Below are positions 38,078 through 46,319 of a stretch of DNA of 64,000 nt, piece after piece. The stretch spans positions 496,001-560,000 of the forward strand of contig NZ_CP021358.1 of the NCBI RefSeq assembly GCF_002157205.1. The letters run 5' to 3'. A program made the position numbers and the translations under genes. How positions within the stretch are numbered: position 1 is the first letter of the stretch; every line of letters begins with the position of its first letter. Origin of the DNA: Kushneria marisflavi. GTDB lineage: Bacteria; Pseudomonadota; Gammaproteobacteria; Pseudomonadales; Halomonadaceae. Below the pieces are notes generated by a model. The model was not told the origin of the DNA and did no database searches. It worked only from the letters and a program-made list of their open reading frames with translations.

Positions 38078-39805
38078 TCAGGAGGCCTGCTGACGACGAT
38101 CATCACGACGCGGGCGCTCGCTGCGACCTTCGCTCTGACCACCCTCGGGGCGTCCGGCATCCTTGCTGATTTCCAGCTGACGACCGCCGACACGAGCACG
38201 TGCCATCTTGGCCAGTACGGTCTCGGGCAGACTGGTGGGCAGTTCAACCAGGCTGTGGGTCTGGCGAATGTCGATGCGACCAATACGGGCGCCTTCGATA
38301 CCGCCTTCATTGGCCAGAGCACCCACCAGCTGTCCCGGCTTGATGTTATCGCGATGGCCGACGGCCAGACGATAACGGGTCATGCCTTCGCTCGGGCCAC
38401 CTTCGCGGCGACGCGGCGGACGACGCTCACCGCCACGCTCGGAGCGTTCGCCACGTTCGGGACGCTCGCTGCGCGGATTGGATTTCGGCAGTGAACGAAT
38501 CGGCGGTTCGCCGGCACGGGCAAGGCTTGCAAAGACGCAGGCCAGATCGATCGGATCGATGCCCTCTTCCAGCAGCGATTCCACCATCGCACGCTGATGC
38601 TCATGACCGCGCTCAAGCATGGCCTCGGCACGGGCCTTGAACTTCTCGTCGCGATGCGCACGCATGGTCTTCTCGTCGGGAAGCTCCATGATATCGATTT
38701 TCTGGCCGGTGGCCTGCTCGAGCCAGCGAATCTTGCGGACTTCACGATTACCGGCAAAGGCAATTGCCGTGCCTTCGCGACCGGCACGGCCGGTACGACC
38801 GATACGGTGAATATAGGCTTCGGTATCGTGGGGCATGTCAAAGTTGATGACATGCGTGATACGCGGCACGTCGAGGCCACGTGCGGCCACATCGGTGGCA
38901 ACCAGCACGTCGACCTTGCCCTTTTTCAGGCGCTGAACCGTGCGCTCACGCAGGCTCTGATCCAGGTCGCCGGACAGCGGCGCCGCAGCGATACCACGAG
39001 CGACCAGCTGATCGACCAGCGTGGTGCAGGACGCACGGGTACGCACGAAGACAATGGCTGCATCAACCGGCTCGACCTCGATAATACGTGCCAGCGCTTC
39101 AATCTTGGCCGGGCCTTCCACGCGGCAGACGCGCTGCTGAATGGTGGTCGTGGCGGCACGCGCTTCGATCTGAACCGTGATCGGGTCAACCAGATAGCGG
39201 CTGACGATACGTGAAATTTCCGGCGGCAGCGTGGCGGAGAAGAACACGCGCTGCGCATCGGTCGGGGTGTCCTTGAGAACGCGCTTGACGTCATCAATGA
39301 AGCCCATGCGAAGCATTTCGTCGGCTTCATCAAGAACCAGCGCATTCAGGCCGGTCAGGCTCAGAGAACCACGATCCAGGTGGTCGATGACACGACCCGG
39401 CGTGCCCACGACGATCTGGCCGCCGCTTTTCAGGCCGCGCATCTGTTCGCGGTAGTCCTGACCACCGCAGAGTGTCACGACCTCAAGGCCCTTGATGTTC
39501 TGACCGTAGCGGCTGAAGGCCACGGCAACCTGCTGGGCGAGTTCGCGTGTCGGGGCCAGTACCAGTACCTGCGGCTCACGACGATCAAGATCCAGCCTGG
39601 AGAGCAGCGGCAAGGCAAAGGCTGCCGTTTTGCCGGTACCGGTTTGCGCCTGACCCAAAAGGTCAGCGCCTTCCAGAAGCGATGGAATGGTCTGCGCCTG
39701 AATGGGTGACGGGGTTTCATAACCCAGAGATACAAGAGATTCGAGAACAGCAGGCAGCAGCGCCATGTCACCGAAAGTCGGCGAGGCAACGGAAGTAGAA
39801 GTCAT
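38078..39805 (-). CDS. deaD: DEAD-box RNA helicase DeaD/CsdA
   Basis: A 575-residue protein with both RecA domains. AQTGTGKTAAF (Walker A), PTRELAQQV, VLDEADEML (DEAD box), FFSATLPPE and HRIGRTGRAGREG are complete. The Q motif lies at about residue 27 (YETPSPIQAQTI). A DbpA-type RNA-binding domain is in the C-terminal third (RYRLAVGHRDNIKPGQLVGA), and the tail is Arg- and Gly-rich. It unwinds rRNA and mRNA and aids ribosome assembly in the cold. Shine-Dalgarno AAGG 7 bases from ATG. Its leader carries a tandem repeat (39865-39896). Confidence 0.93.
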   Translation of the reverse strand: MTSTSVASPTFGDMALLPAVLESLVSLGYETPSPIQAQTIPSLLEGADLLGQAQTGTGKTAAFALPLLSRLDLDRREPQVLVLAPTRELAQQVAVAFSRYGQNIKGLEVVTLCGGQDYREQMRGLKSGGQIVVGTPGRVIDHLDRGSLSLTGLNALVLDEADEMLRMGFIDDVKRVLKDTPTDAQRVFFSATLPPEISRIVSRYLVDPITVQIEARAATTTIQQRVCRVEGPAKIEALARIIEVEPVDAAIVFVRTRASCTTLVDQLVARGIAAAPLSGDLDQSLRERTVQRLKKGKVDVLVATDVAARGLDVPRITHVINFDMPHDTEAYIHRIGRTGRAGREGTAIAFAGNREVRKIRWLEQATGQKIDIMELPDEKTMRAHRDEKFKARAEAMLERGHEHQRAMVESLLEEGIDPIDLACVFASLARAGEPPIRSLPKSNPRSERPERGERSERGGERRPPRRREGGPSEGMTRYRLAVGHRDNIKPGQLVGALANEGGIEGARIGRIDIRQTHSLVELPTSLPETVLAKMARARVGGRQLEISKDAGRPEGGQSEGRSERPRRDDRRQQAS

Positions 39806-40292
39806 GTCACACCTTATAAGCCGGCATCAGGCCGGCGGGGGAAAATGTCTGGTCGGGAGACACTCATCAAGCGATAGACCTATCAAGCGATAGACATATC
39901 GGATGGTTCCCGGACCGGTCGCACTCGTATCGTCCCGGTTTGCTTGCATAATAGGCGAGCAAACGACGATATCCGTGGCATGTGGCGACCGTTATTGCAT
40001 CTGGGCAACACGTCATACGCGGCGACCGACAGGTCATGGCAGTCACTGCCGTCGTATGGTGCCCAATGCTCCATCGATGCGTGGGCGCTTTGGCGCCTTG
40101 GAGAATCGTCCCCTACGCAACGGCAGTCTCAATGGGGGCGAATCAGCAGAGATGGCAGGGTCTTCACAAGCGAGGTGGACATAATCTATCACAGCGTGGC
40201 TGCAAGTGCACGCCGAAAGTCGAAGACGTCGCGAATGACCGGGACCATGACATGGCCAACCCCTGCCGGCCATCGTCATTCACGACGCGCTA
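39806..40292. other. Intergenic region upstream of deaD
   Basis: About 490 bases without a supported gene (frames here lack ribosome-binding sites). It contains the deaD leader with the 16-bp tandem repeat and probably a long 5' untranslated region, as is common for cold-shock genes. Confidence 0.5.
39865..39896 (-). repeat. 16-bp tandem repeat in the deaD leader
   Basis: Two copies of a 16-base unit ([c/t]ATCAAGCGATAGAC[c/a]) stand in direct repeat, followed by a partial third unit (TATC). On the transcribed strand, CTATC-GCTT-GATAG can form a hairpin across the copies. The repeat starts 60 bases upstream of the deaD start. Confidence 0.75.
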
Positions 40293-41300
40293 TTAACGAC
40301 TGTGCTGCCAGATCCCCTTGCCCGACAGACGTTCCCGGTCATGTGGTCGATCAAAATCAAGCTCGGGCCCCAGCGGCACGATCCCATTGGGGTTGATGCC
40401 CGGATGACTGCCATAGTAGTGACGCTTGATGTGCGTCATGTTGACGGTCTCTGCCACCTCGGGCCATTGATAAAGCTCGCGGAGATAGTTCGACATCGAC
40501 GGGTAATCCTCGATTCGACGCAGATTGCACTTGAAGTGGCTGTAGTAGACGCTGTCAAAGCGAACGAGCGTCGTAAACAGGCGGATGTCGGCCTCGGTCA
40601 GATATTCACCGGCCAGGTAGCGGCGCTCGCTCAGCAGCGACTCAAGCCGGTCAAGCGTTTCAAACAGTGCCGTGACATGCTTTTCATACACCTTCTGATC
40701 GGTGGCAAACCCTGTCTTGTAAACGCCGTTGTTGATCCGGTCATACACCTCATCGTTGATGCGATCGATTTCCTCACGCAGCGGCGCGGGATAAAGATCA
40801 AGCGTATTGTCGGTCAGCTCGTCGAACGCGGTATTGAAGATGCGCATCAGATCGGCGGATTCGTTATTCACGATGCGCGAGGTTTTCTTGTCCCATAGAA
40901 CAGGCACGGTCACACGCCCGGTGTAATCCGGATCCGTCAGGGTATAAAGCTGATAGTGGCGGCGTACGCCATTGATCGGATCACCGCTAGACCCTTCATC
41001 AAGCTCATACGTCCAGCCTTCGTCCAGCATGTAGGGGCTGGTGGTCGAAACGCCCATGATATCGGAAAGCCCCTTGAGCCGGCGCATGATCAGCGCGCGA
41101 TGTGCCCAGGGACAGGCCAGCGAAACATAAAGATGAAAGCGATTACTGCCGGCACTGATGCCTTTCTGCCCATCGGGACCGGGGTCGCCATCAGGCGTCA
41201 CCCAGTCGCGCAGCTTTGCAGACTCGCGAACAAACTCGCCGTCATTGCCCTTCGTGTCATACCAGCGGTCTACCCACTGCCCTTCAACCAATAAGCCCAT
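40293..41300 (-). CDS. yqjG: Glutathionyl-hydroquinone reductase (Xi-class GST, YqjG type)
   Basis: A 335-residue protein with the GST fold. The catalytic Cys is C63 in LACPWAHRAL, where other GSTs have Ser or Tyr; this defines the Xi class. KTSRIVNNESADLMRIFN (glutathione site) and the C-terminal GVYKTGFATDQKVYEKHV, ADIRLFTTLVRFDSVYYSHFKCN follow. It reduces glutathionyl-hydroquinones to hydroquinones. Shine-Dalgarno AAGGAG 8 bases before ATG. The LysR gene lies 123 bases upstream on the same strand and may or may not control it. Confidence 0.92.
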   Translation of the reverse strand: MGLLVEGQWVDRWYDTKGNDGEFVRESAKLRDWVTPDGDPGPDGQKGISAGSNRFHLYVSLACPWAHRALIMRRLKGLSDIMGVSTTSPYMLDEGWTYELDEGSSGDPINGVRRHYQLYTLTDPDYTGRVTVPVLWDKKTSRIVNNESADLMRIFNTAFDELTDNTLDLYPAPLREEIDRINDEVYDRINNGVYKTGFATDQKVYEKHVTALFETLDRLESLLSERRYLAGEYLTEADIRLFTTLVRFDSVYYSHFKCNLRRIEDYPSMSNYLRELYQWPEVAETVNMTHIKRHYYGSHPGINPNGIVPLGPELDFDRPHDRERLSGKGIWQHSR

Positions 41301-41422
41301 GCCAGTCTCCTTGCCCGGATCAATCCATCTCCGGGAAATTCATGTTCGGGCAGTGAGAATAGTCGCTACAACCATGGTTGGCACAGCCTCCGACCACATC
41401 CAGCGCTGTGGCAATTATCACA

Positions 41423-42304
41423 TCAGGATCGAAACTCATGACGCAGCGCCTCGGCCATGGCCTGAACCGCAGGCCCCGTCCCTTCCACATCATTGATGTA
41501 TAGAGAGAGCGGCACTTCGCGAATGCCACCGGCCTGCAGCGGCAATGCCTTGAGCCGACCGCTGTCCAGCAATGGCTGAACACGCGACTGCGACACCCAG
41601 GCAAACCCCAGCCCTCGAGCCAGAATGTCCAGACAAGTGGCAACATGCGATACCGTCCAGCGCTGCTCGGCCTTGAGCCAACCGCTGTCGTTTTGTTCAC
41701 GCTGCGCGGAATCACGGATCACGATCTGGCGATGCTGTCGAAGATCGCGCAGATCCAGCGGCCGATTCAATTGATGAAGTACATGATCCGGATGTGCCAC
41801 CGCAATGAAACGAATGGCCCCCATCAGTTCCCCCAGATACCCCGGTACCGGTAGACCACAGATCAGAAGGTCCACCCGATTATCCAGCAGCATCTCTATA
41901 CCACCGTTGAGCACTGACTCATGCAGCTGGATGCGCGTATGTGGATACTGGGCAGAGAAGCGATCCAGAGCGTAGCAAAGAGCTTCAGGACCGAGAATCT
42001 GGTCAATCCCGATGGAAATCTCGGCCTCCAGCCCACCCGAGAGGCTGTCGGCGACTGCTTCGAGGGTCTCGGCACTTTCCAGTAGCTGGCGCGCCCGGCG
42101 CAACAACATCTCTCCCGACTCAGTCAAACGCAGCTGTCGGCCGCTGGTATCCAGCAGCTGTACACCCAACTGGGTTTCAAGCTTGTGAACAGCATGATTA
42201 ATACTGGAGGGGCTTTTATGGATCGCTTCTGCAGCTCGAACGAAGCCACCATGATCCACCACTGCTGCCAGCATTTTCCACTGAACCAGAGTTACTCGAG
42301 ACAT
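41423..42304 (-). CDS. LysR family transcriptional regulator
   Basis: A 293-residue LysR-type regulator. The winged HTH is at residues about 5-62 (GGFVRAAEAIHKSPSSINHAVHKLETQLGVQLLD) and the effector domain follows from about 90. Start: ATG 42304 has AGGA 6 bases upstream; an upstream TTG at 42322 is not needed. The target is unknown; the adjacent glutathionyl-hydroquinone reductase is on the same strand, not divergent, so the usual divergent-target rule does not help. Confidence 0.88.
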   Translation of the reverse strand: MSRVTLVQWKMLAAVVDHGGFVRAAEAIHKSPSSINHAVHKLETQLGVQLLDTSGRQLRLTESGEMLLRRARQLLESAETLEAVADSLSGGLEAEISIGIDQILGPEALCYALDRFSAQYPHTRIQLHESVLNGGIEMLLDNRVDLLICGLPVPGYLGELMGAIRFIAVAHPDHVLHQLNRPLDLRDLRQHRQIVIRDSAQREQNDSGWLKAEQRWTVSHVATCLDILARGLGFAWVSQSRVQPLLDSGRLKALPLQAGGIREVPLSLYINDVEGTGPAVQAMAEALRHEFRS

Positions 42305-43003
42305 GTTACATCCTGTCAACAAATGACGGCATCGCTGGATTTTCAGCTATCAGCGCGCTCACTTCTGCACGGAAAATTTCTTTCCAATCATGCAACTAAA
42401 TGCTCCGATCAGCACAACGCAAGCCGCAAAGAAAATATAAGAGAACGTTAATTTTTACAACAAAAAACCAGCATAAACGTCATTTACAGCATGACAAAAA
42501 GATACATTTAAAATCCAATGCATACCCGTTAAATCCTTCATCGACCTTTTTTAACGGCATCATTATTTAAAAATGATAACGCGTTCTAAAACCCTATTTA
42601 TTTAAAAGGAAAAGAGCATTTCGAAGTCAAGGATTAAAATAAAACACTGTTCGGATTTGCAAGCCACATCAGATACTGTTTATTTATCCATATAAAAGGA
42701 CCCGCAATCAATACTCCTGTCAGGGCCGATGCAAGGAACATGGAGCCTTGCCAGAGCGACAGCCATGCGGCGGCAGCGGAAAAAGCCCGACTGACCGAGT
42801 ATGTCATACCGCCATGACAAAAAAGTGATTCTTGTACAATGGTTTCACAACCAACAAACATTAATCATCTCTATGTACAAGCCGCTTTAATATGTAATAA
42901 AGGTGCCCAATTAACGGGATTCACACTAGGCATATCTCTGACCTTGAGGTAAGGTAACCCGGCCTTTATCCCTTTTATCTATCTGTATACGGCGCCCATA
43001 ATC
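42305..43003. other. AT-rich intergenic region before the M23 peptidase gene
   Basis: About 700 bases; the part 42400-42660 is strikingly AT-rich compared with the rest of the window. It holds one weak ORF (42634-42861, listed separately) and the promoter region of the peptidase gene. No terminator, tRNA or repeat was seen. Confidence 0.55.
42634..42861 (-). CDS. Possible small membrane protein, 75 aa
   Basis: A 75-residue frame with one long hydrophobic stretch (FSAAAAWLSLWQGSMFLASA then LTGVLIAGPFIWI) that could form two membrane helices. The start has only a weak AGAG-like Shine-Dalgarno sequence, and an internal Met at residue 19 (MTYSVSRAF) is an alternative. It lies in an AT-rich stretch. 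It may be a real small membrane protein, a remnant of a permease, or chance. Confidence 0.35.
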   Translation of the reverse strand: MFVGCETIVQESLFCHGGMTYSVSRAFSAAAAWLSLWQGSMFLASALTGVLIAGPFIWINKQYLMWLANPNSVLF

Positions 43004-44677
43004 ATGTTGCGAATTTTTAGTTCGCTACCCCGCACGCACAGGCTTTTATTGTTACCGGTTACCGCCATGGTTGGCGTGTTGGGTGCGCACCAGCTTTATC
43101 AACATACGAACACCTCGGCTGCGACAGACGCCACGGTCGCAGAATTCCAGCAGGCCACACGGCCCATCAGCCTCGCCCTCGCCAGCACACAGGAACAGGC
43201 TCGAGTCTTTGGTCAGCCAACGCATCTCGAGATCGCCGGTGCACTGACACTGGCGGCGCCTACTGCAACGACAGCGAGCGACACCAGCCCTCTCAACGTC
43301 CGCCAGGCCCTGGCTGTGGCATCCAACCTTTCGGCCATGAATGCCGGCGCCACTCTGGGCAATGATCCTGCACAGGTAAATGCCGAGCTGGCCATCGCCC
43401 GTGCCGATCATGTAACGGGCATGGGCAACGGTCTCGGCGGGCATACGTCCTATGTTGACAATTTCAACGATGACGATACCGGCGACTATGCCGACGATGA
43501 CAGCCTAGGCGGCCAGTTCTCTCTGGGCAGCCAGATCGAAACCCGGGAGCCCTACACGCCCGAATGGCAGACCTACAAGGTTCAAAGTGGGGATACCTTT
43601 GCAGAGCTTGCCGAGCACAGCCTGGGACTGGGCTATAGCGAAGTTCTCAAGCTCATTAATGACGCCCCTGATAAAAAGGCGCTGACCAATCTGCGCGTGG
43701 GTAACGAGCTGGACTACAAGGTCGACAAGGACGGGCATCTGCTGGCACTTCGTGTCATGCAGAATACGCGCAAGGGTTATCTCTTTGAGCGCGAAAGCAC
43801 CGATGAAAGCTTTAGTGTCAACGACATCAAACGCACCGGCGAAGCCACACAGCGGCTTTTCGCCGGCACGGTCAGTGGCAGCTTTGGCTCCTCGGCACGG
43901 GCGACCGGCCTATCCGGTGGAGAAGTGGCGGAGCTGATTTCGGTACTGGGCAAAAAGCTCAACTTCCGTTCTGCCCGCGACGGCGACAGGTTCCAGGTGC
44001 TGGTCGAGTCGGACGTGATTGATGGAAAACCCTTTGACTCCCGCATTCTGGCCGCCCGGTATGTAGGCCGCGATGACCTTACCATCGTGCGCCATGACGG
44101 CGATTACTATACGCCCGACGGCAAGGGGCTCGACCCGGCCTTTAACCGCTATCCCTTCAAGGGCCACTATCGCATCAGTTCGCCCTTTAATCTCAAGCGT
44201 CACCATCCGATCACCGGTCGCATCTCGCCCCACAAGGGCACTGATTTTGCGATGCCGGTGGGAAGCGTAGTGCGCGCCCCCGCCGATGGCCGTGTCACGA
44301 AAGTGGTCAGCCATCCGCTGGCCGGTAAATATATCGTGATCACCCATGACAACGGTTACCAGACCCGCTACCTCCACCTCTCAAAGCCGGAGGTCAAGCC
44401 GGGACAGCGCGTGAAGATGGGCCAGGAGATTGCCAAATCCGGCAATACGGGTCGCAGCACCGGCGCGCATCTTCACTATGAGATCATCGCCAATGGTTCT
44501 CAGGTCAATGCCATGCGCGTCAAGCTGCCGGGCGGCCGCTCACTGAGCGGCAAGGAACTGGCCAGTTTCAAGACCGATTCGAAAGAACTTCTGGCCAAGC
44601 TCGAGAATGCTGACAACAGCCGTGCCGTGGCTCAGGTTCGCCATGACGACAAGAGTGACAAGGACGACGAGTCCTGA
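43004..44677 (+). CDS. M23 family metallopeptidase, MepM/OapA-like
   Basis: A 557-residue envelope protein. An N-terminal membrane anchor (residues about 14-32) is followed by a low-complexity Ala/Thr/Asp region. A LysM/OapA-type segment begins YKVQSGDTFAELAEHSLGLG near residue 190. An M23 lysostaphin-like domain follows: H410 and D414 in HKGTDFAMP, then H489-L-H491 in GAHLHYEI bind zinc. It cuts peptidoglycan cross-links. MepM in E. coli and related proteins share this order. The C-terminal tail is very acidic and lysine-rich (RHDDKSDKDDES). Confidence 0.92.
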   Translation: MLRIFSSLPRTHRLLLLPVTAMVGVLGAHQLYQHTNTSAATDATVAEFQQATRPISLALASTQEQARVFGQPTHLEIAGALTLAAPTATTASDTSPLNVRQALAVASNLSAMNAGATLGNDPAQVNAELAIARADHVTGMGNGLGGHTSYVDNFNDDDTGDYADDDSLGGQFSLGSQIETREPYTPEWQTYKVQSGDTFAELAEHSLGLGYSEVLKLINDAPDKKALTNLRVGNELDYKVDKDGHLLALRVMQNTRKGYLFERESTDESFSVNDIKRTGEATQRLFAGTVSGSFGSSARATGLSGGEVAELISVLGKKLNFRSARDGDRFQVLVESDVIDGKPFDSRILAARYVGRDDLTIVRHDGDYYTPDGKGLDPAFNRYPFKGHYRISSPFNLKRHHPITGRISPHKGTDFAMPVGSVVRAPADGRVTKVVSHPLAGKYIVITHDNGYQTRYLHLSKPEVKPGQRVKMGQEIAKSGNTGRSTGAHLHYEIIANGSQVNAMRVKLPGGRSLSGKELASFKTDSKELLAKLENADNSRAVAQVRHDDKSDKDDES

Positions 44678-44710
44678 TACTTCTTGTCTGCTGACGCGAC
44701 TTCTGCCACG

Positions 44711-44739
44711 AAAAACGCCCCTTGACGGGGCGTTTCTTT
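44711..44739. terminator. Bidirectional terminator
   Basis: AAAACGCCCC pairs with GGGGCGTTT around a four- to five-base loop, with A and T runs. It lies between the M23 peptidase gene and the convergent outer-membrane factor gene. Confidence 0.88.
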
Positions 44740-44754
44740 ATTGACGATGTCTGC

Positions 44755-46293
44755 TCAGGAGCCCGCTTGATCAGAGGAACTACCCGTGGTCCGGGGGTTG
44801 GGCGCATGGGGATAGCCGCCAGAGATATGTGGCACGTTGAGGCCATCGTGAAAACCGCCACCCAGCGCCTGTACCAGCTGAATCGAGGTATCTACCAGCT
44901 GACTGTTCAGACTGACCAGCGATTGCTGGGCACTGAGCAGCTGCTGTTGGGTACTCAACACCTGCAGATAGTTGGTGATGCCTGCCTGAAAGCGCTCGAG
45001 TGCCAGATCGAAGGCCTGTTGAGCGTCGTCGCGCGCCTTTTCAAGCGACTGCCGCTGGCGATCCAGTGACTGCACTGAGGTAATGGTATCGGCCACGGTG
45101 CCCAGTGCCGAAATCACGGTCTGGTTGTACTGGGCCACGGCCAGGTCGTAATCCGCTTCGGTGCTGTCCAGATTGGCCCTCAGCCGGCCGCCTTCAAAAA
45201 TCGGCAGCGACAATGCCGGAGAAACATTCCAGCTCTTGGCCGGCTCAGAGAAGAAATAGCTGCCCAGCCGCGAGCTGAAGCCGGCCATCGCACTCAAGTT
45301 GAGATTGGGATAGAACTGCGCCTTGTCTGCCTTGATCTGCTGGGTCTGGGCCTCGACCCGCCAGCGCGCGGCCACCACATCCGGACGGCGACCGACCAGC
45401 TCGGCCGGCACTACCGAAGGCAGCGACAACAGCGCTGGTGACAATGGCAGGGGGCGCTCGATATCAAAGCCGCGATCCGGCCCCTTGCCCAACAACACGC
45501 CCAGAGAAATCCGATCACTGCGTACGGCCTGCTCGGCCGACTCCAGTGTCTGCTTCGCCGTGGACACGCTGGAGCGGGACTGCAGGCGTGCCGACTGATC
45601 GCTTAGCCCCGCCTGCTGAAGCTGCTGGTTGGTCTGATCAATGGTCTGGGCACGCTCGAGCTCCTGTTGGGCGATGCCCAGCAGGGCGTAATCTCCCGCC
45701 AGCTGAACATAGGCCCTGGCCACATTAACCGATAGCGTCAGGGCAGCCTCATGCAGATCGATCTCGGTGGCTCTGGCCTCGCCCAGTGCCGCTGACCATG
45801 CCGCACGACGCCCCCCCCACAGATCCACGTCATAGCTGAACTTTGATGACAACCCGCGAGTGGTACTGTAGATATTGCCCTGCCCGCTGGGATCATCGAC
45901 TTCCGAGACGCGCGAGCGTGATATTTTCGCAGAACCATCCACGGTTGGCAGACGTTTGGCACCTGCCTGATCAACCGCTGCATTGGCCGAACGCAGCCGG
46001 GCCTGAGCCACATCCATATCTGGTGAATCCGCCAGCGCCTCCTGGATCAAAGCCTCCAGATGCGGATCTCCCAGCGCATTCCACCACTGACGCTCGGGCC
46101 AGTTGGCCGAAGAAATGGTGACATCCCTGACGGCCTGAAGGGCCGATAGCTGATTGAGCGACACCAGCTCGCCTTTGGGCTCAATACCTTCATAGCTGGC
46201 GCAGCCACTGATCAACGCCGCCAGCAAAAGACCTGCCGCCCCGGGGCGTACGCCCTGTGCCCACCGAGCCAGTTGCCCATTATCCGTTTTCAT
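44755..46293 (-). CDS. NodT-family outer-membrane efflux lipoprotein
   Basis: A 512-residue TolC/OprM-type outer-membrane factor. A signal peptide with lipobox LISGC (Cys about residue 32) indicates lipidation. Two OEP domains follow, with typical periodic helices: LIQEALADSPDMDVAQARLR, then LPIFEGGRLRANLDSTEADYDLAVAQYNQ, ALERFQAGITNYLQVLSTQQ and LLSAQQSLVSLNSQLVDTSIQLVQALGGG. Such proteins form the exit duct for RND, MFS or ABC pumps. No inner-membrane pump or adaptor is adjacent here. Start: ATG 46293 (AAGGCGGA upstream); an upstream GTG at 46317 is in the same frame. Confidence 0.9.
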   Translation of the reverse strand: MKTDNGQLARWAQGVRPGAAGLLLAALISGCASYEGIEPKGELVSLNQLSALQAVRDVTISSANWPERQWWNALGDPHLEALIQEALADSPDMDVAQARLRSANAAVDQAGAKRLPTVDGSAKISRSRVSEVDDPSGQGNIYSTTRGLSSKFSYDVDLWGGRRAAWSAALGEARATEIDLHEAALTLSVNVARAYVQLAGDYALLGIAQQELERAQTIDQTNQQLQQAGLSDQSARLQSRSSVSTAKQTLESAEQAVRSDRISLGVLLGKGPDRGFDIERPLPLSPALLSLPSVVPAELVGRRPDVVAARWRVEAQTQQIKADKAQFYPNLNLSAMAGFSSRLGSYFFSEPAKSWNVSPALSLPIFEGGRLRANLDSTEADYDLAVAQYNQTVISALGTVADTITSVQSLDRQRQSLEKARDDAQQAFDLALERFQAGITNYLQVLSTQQQLLSAQQSLVSLNSQLVDTSIQLVQALGGGFHDGLNVPHISGGYPHAPNPRTTGSSSDQAGS

Positions 46294-46319
46294 TCCGCCT
46301 TCATATCCTTGTTTCACGC

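Noticed and set aside
39903..40184. 93-codon plus-strand frame upstream of deaD
   Set aside because: No Shine-Dalgarno site; lies in a likely leader and promoter region.
42634..42861. DUF2798-type identity for the small membrane ORF
   Set aside because: Hydrophobic pattern only loosely similar; not enough to name the family.
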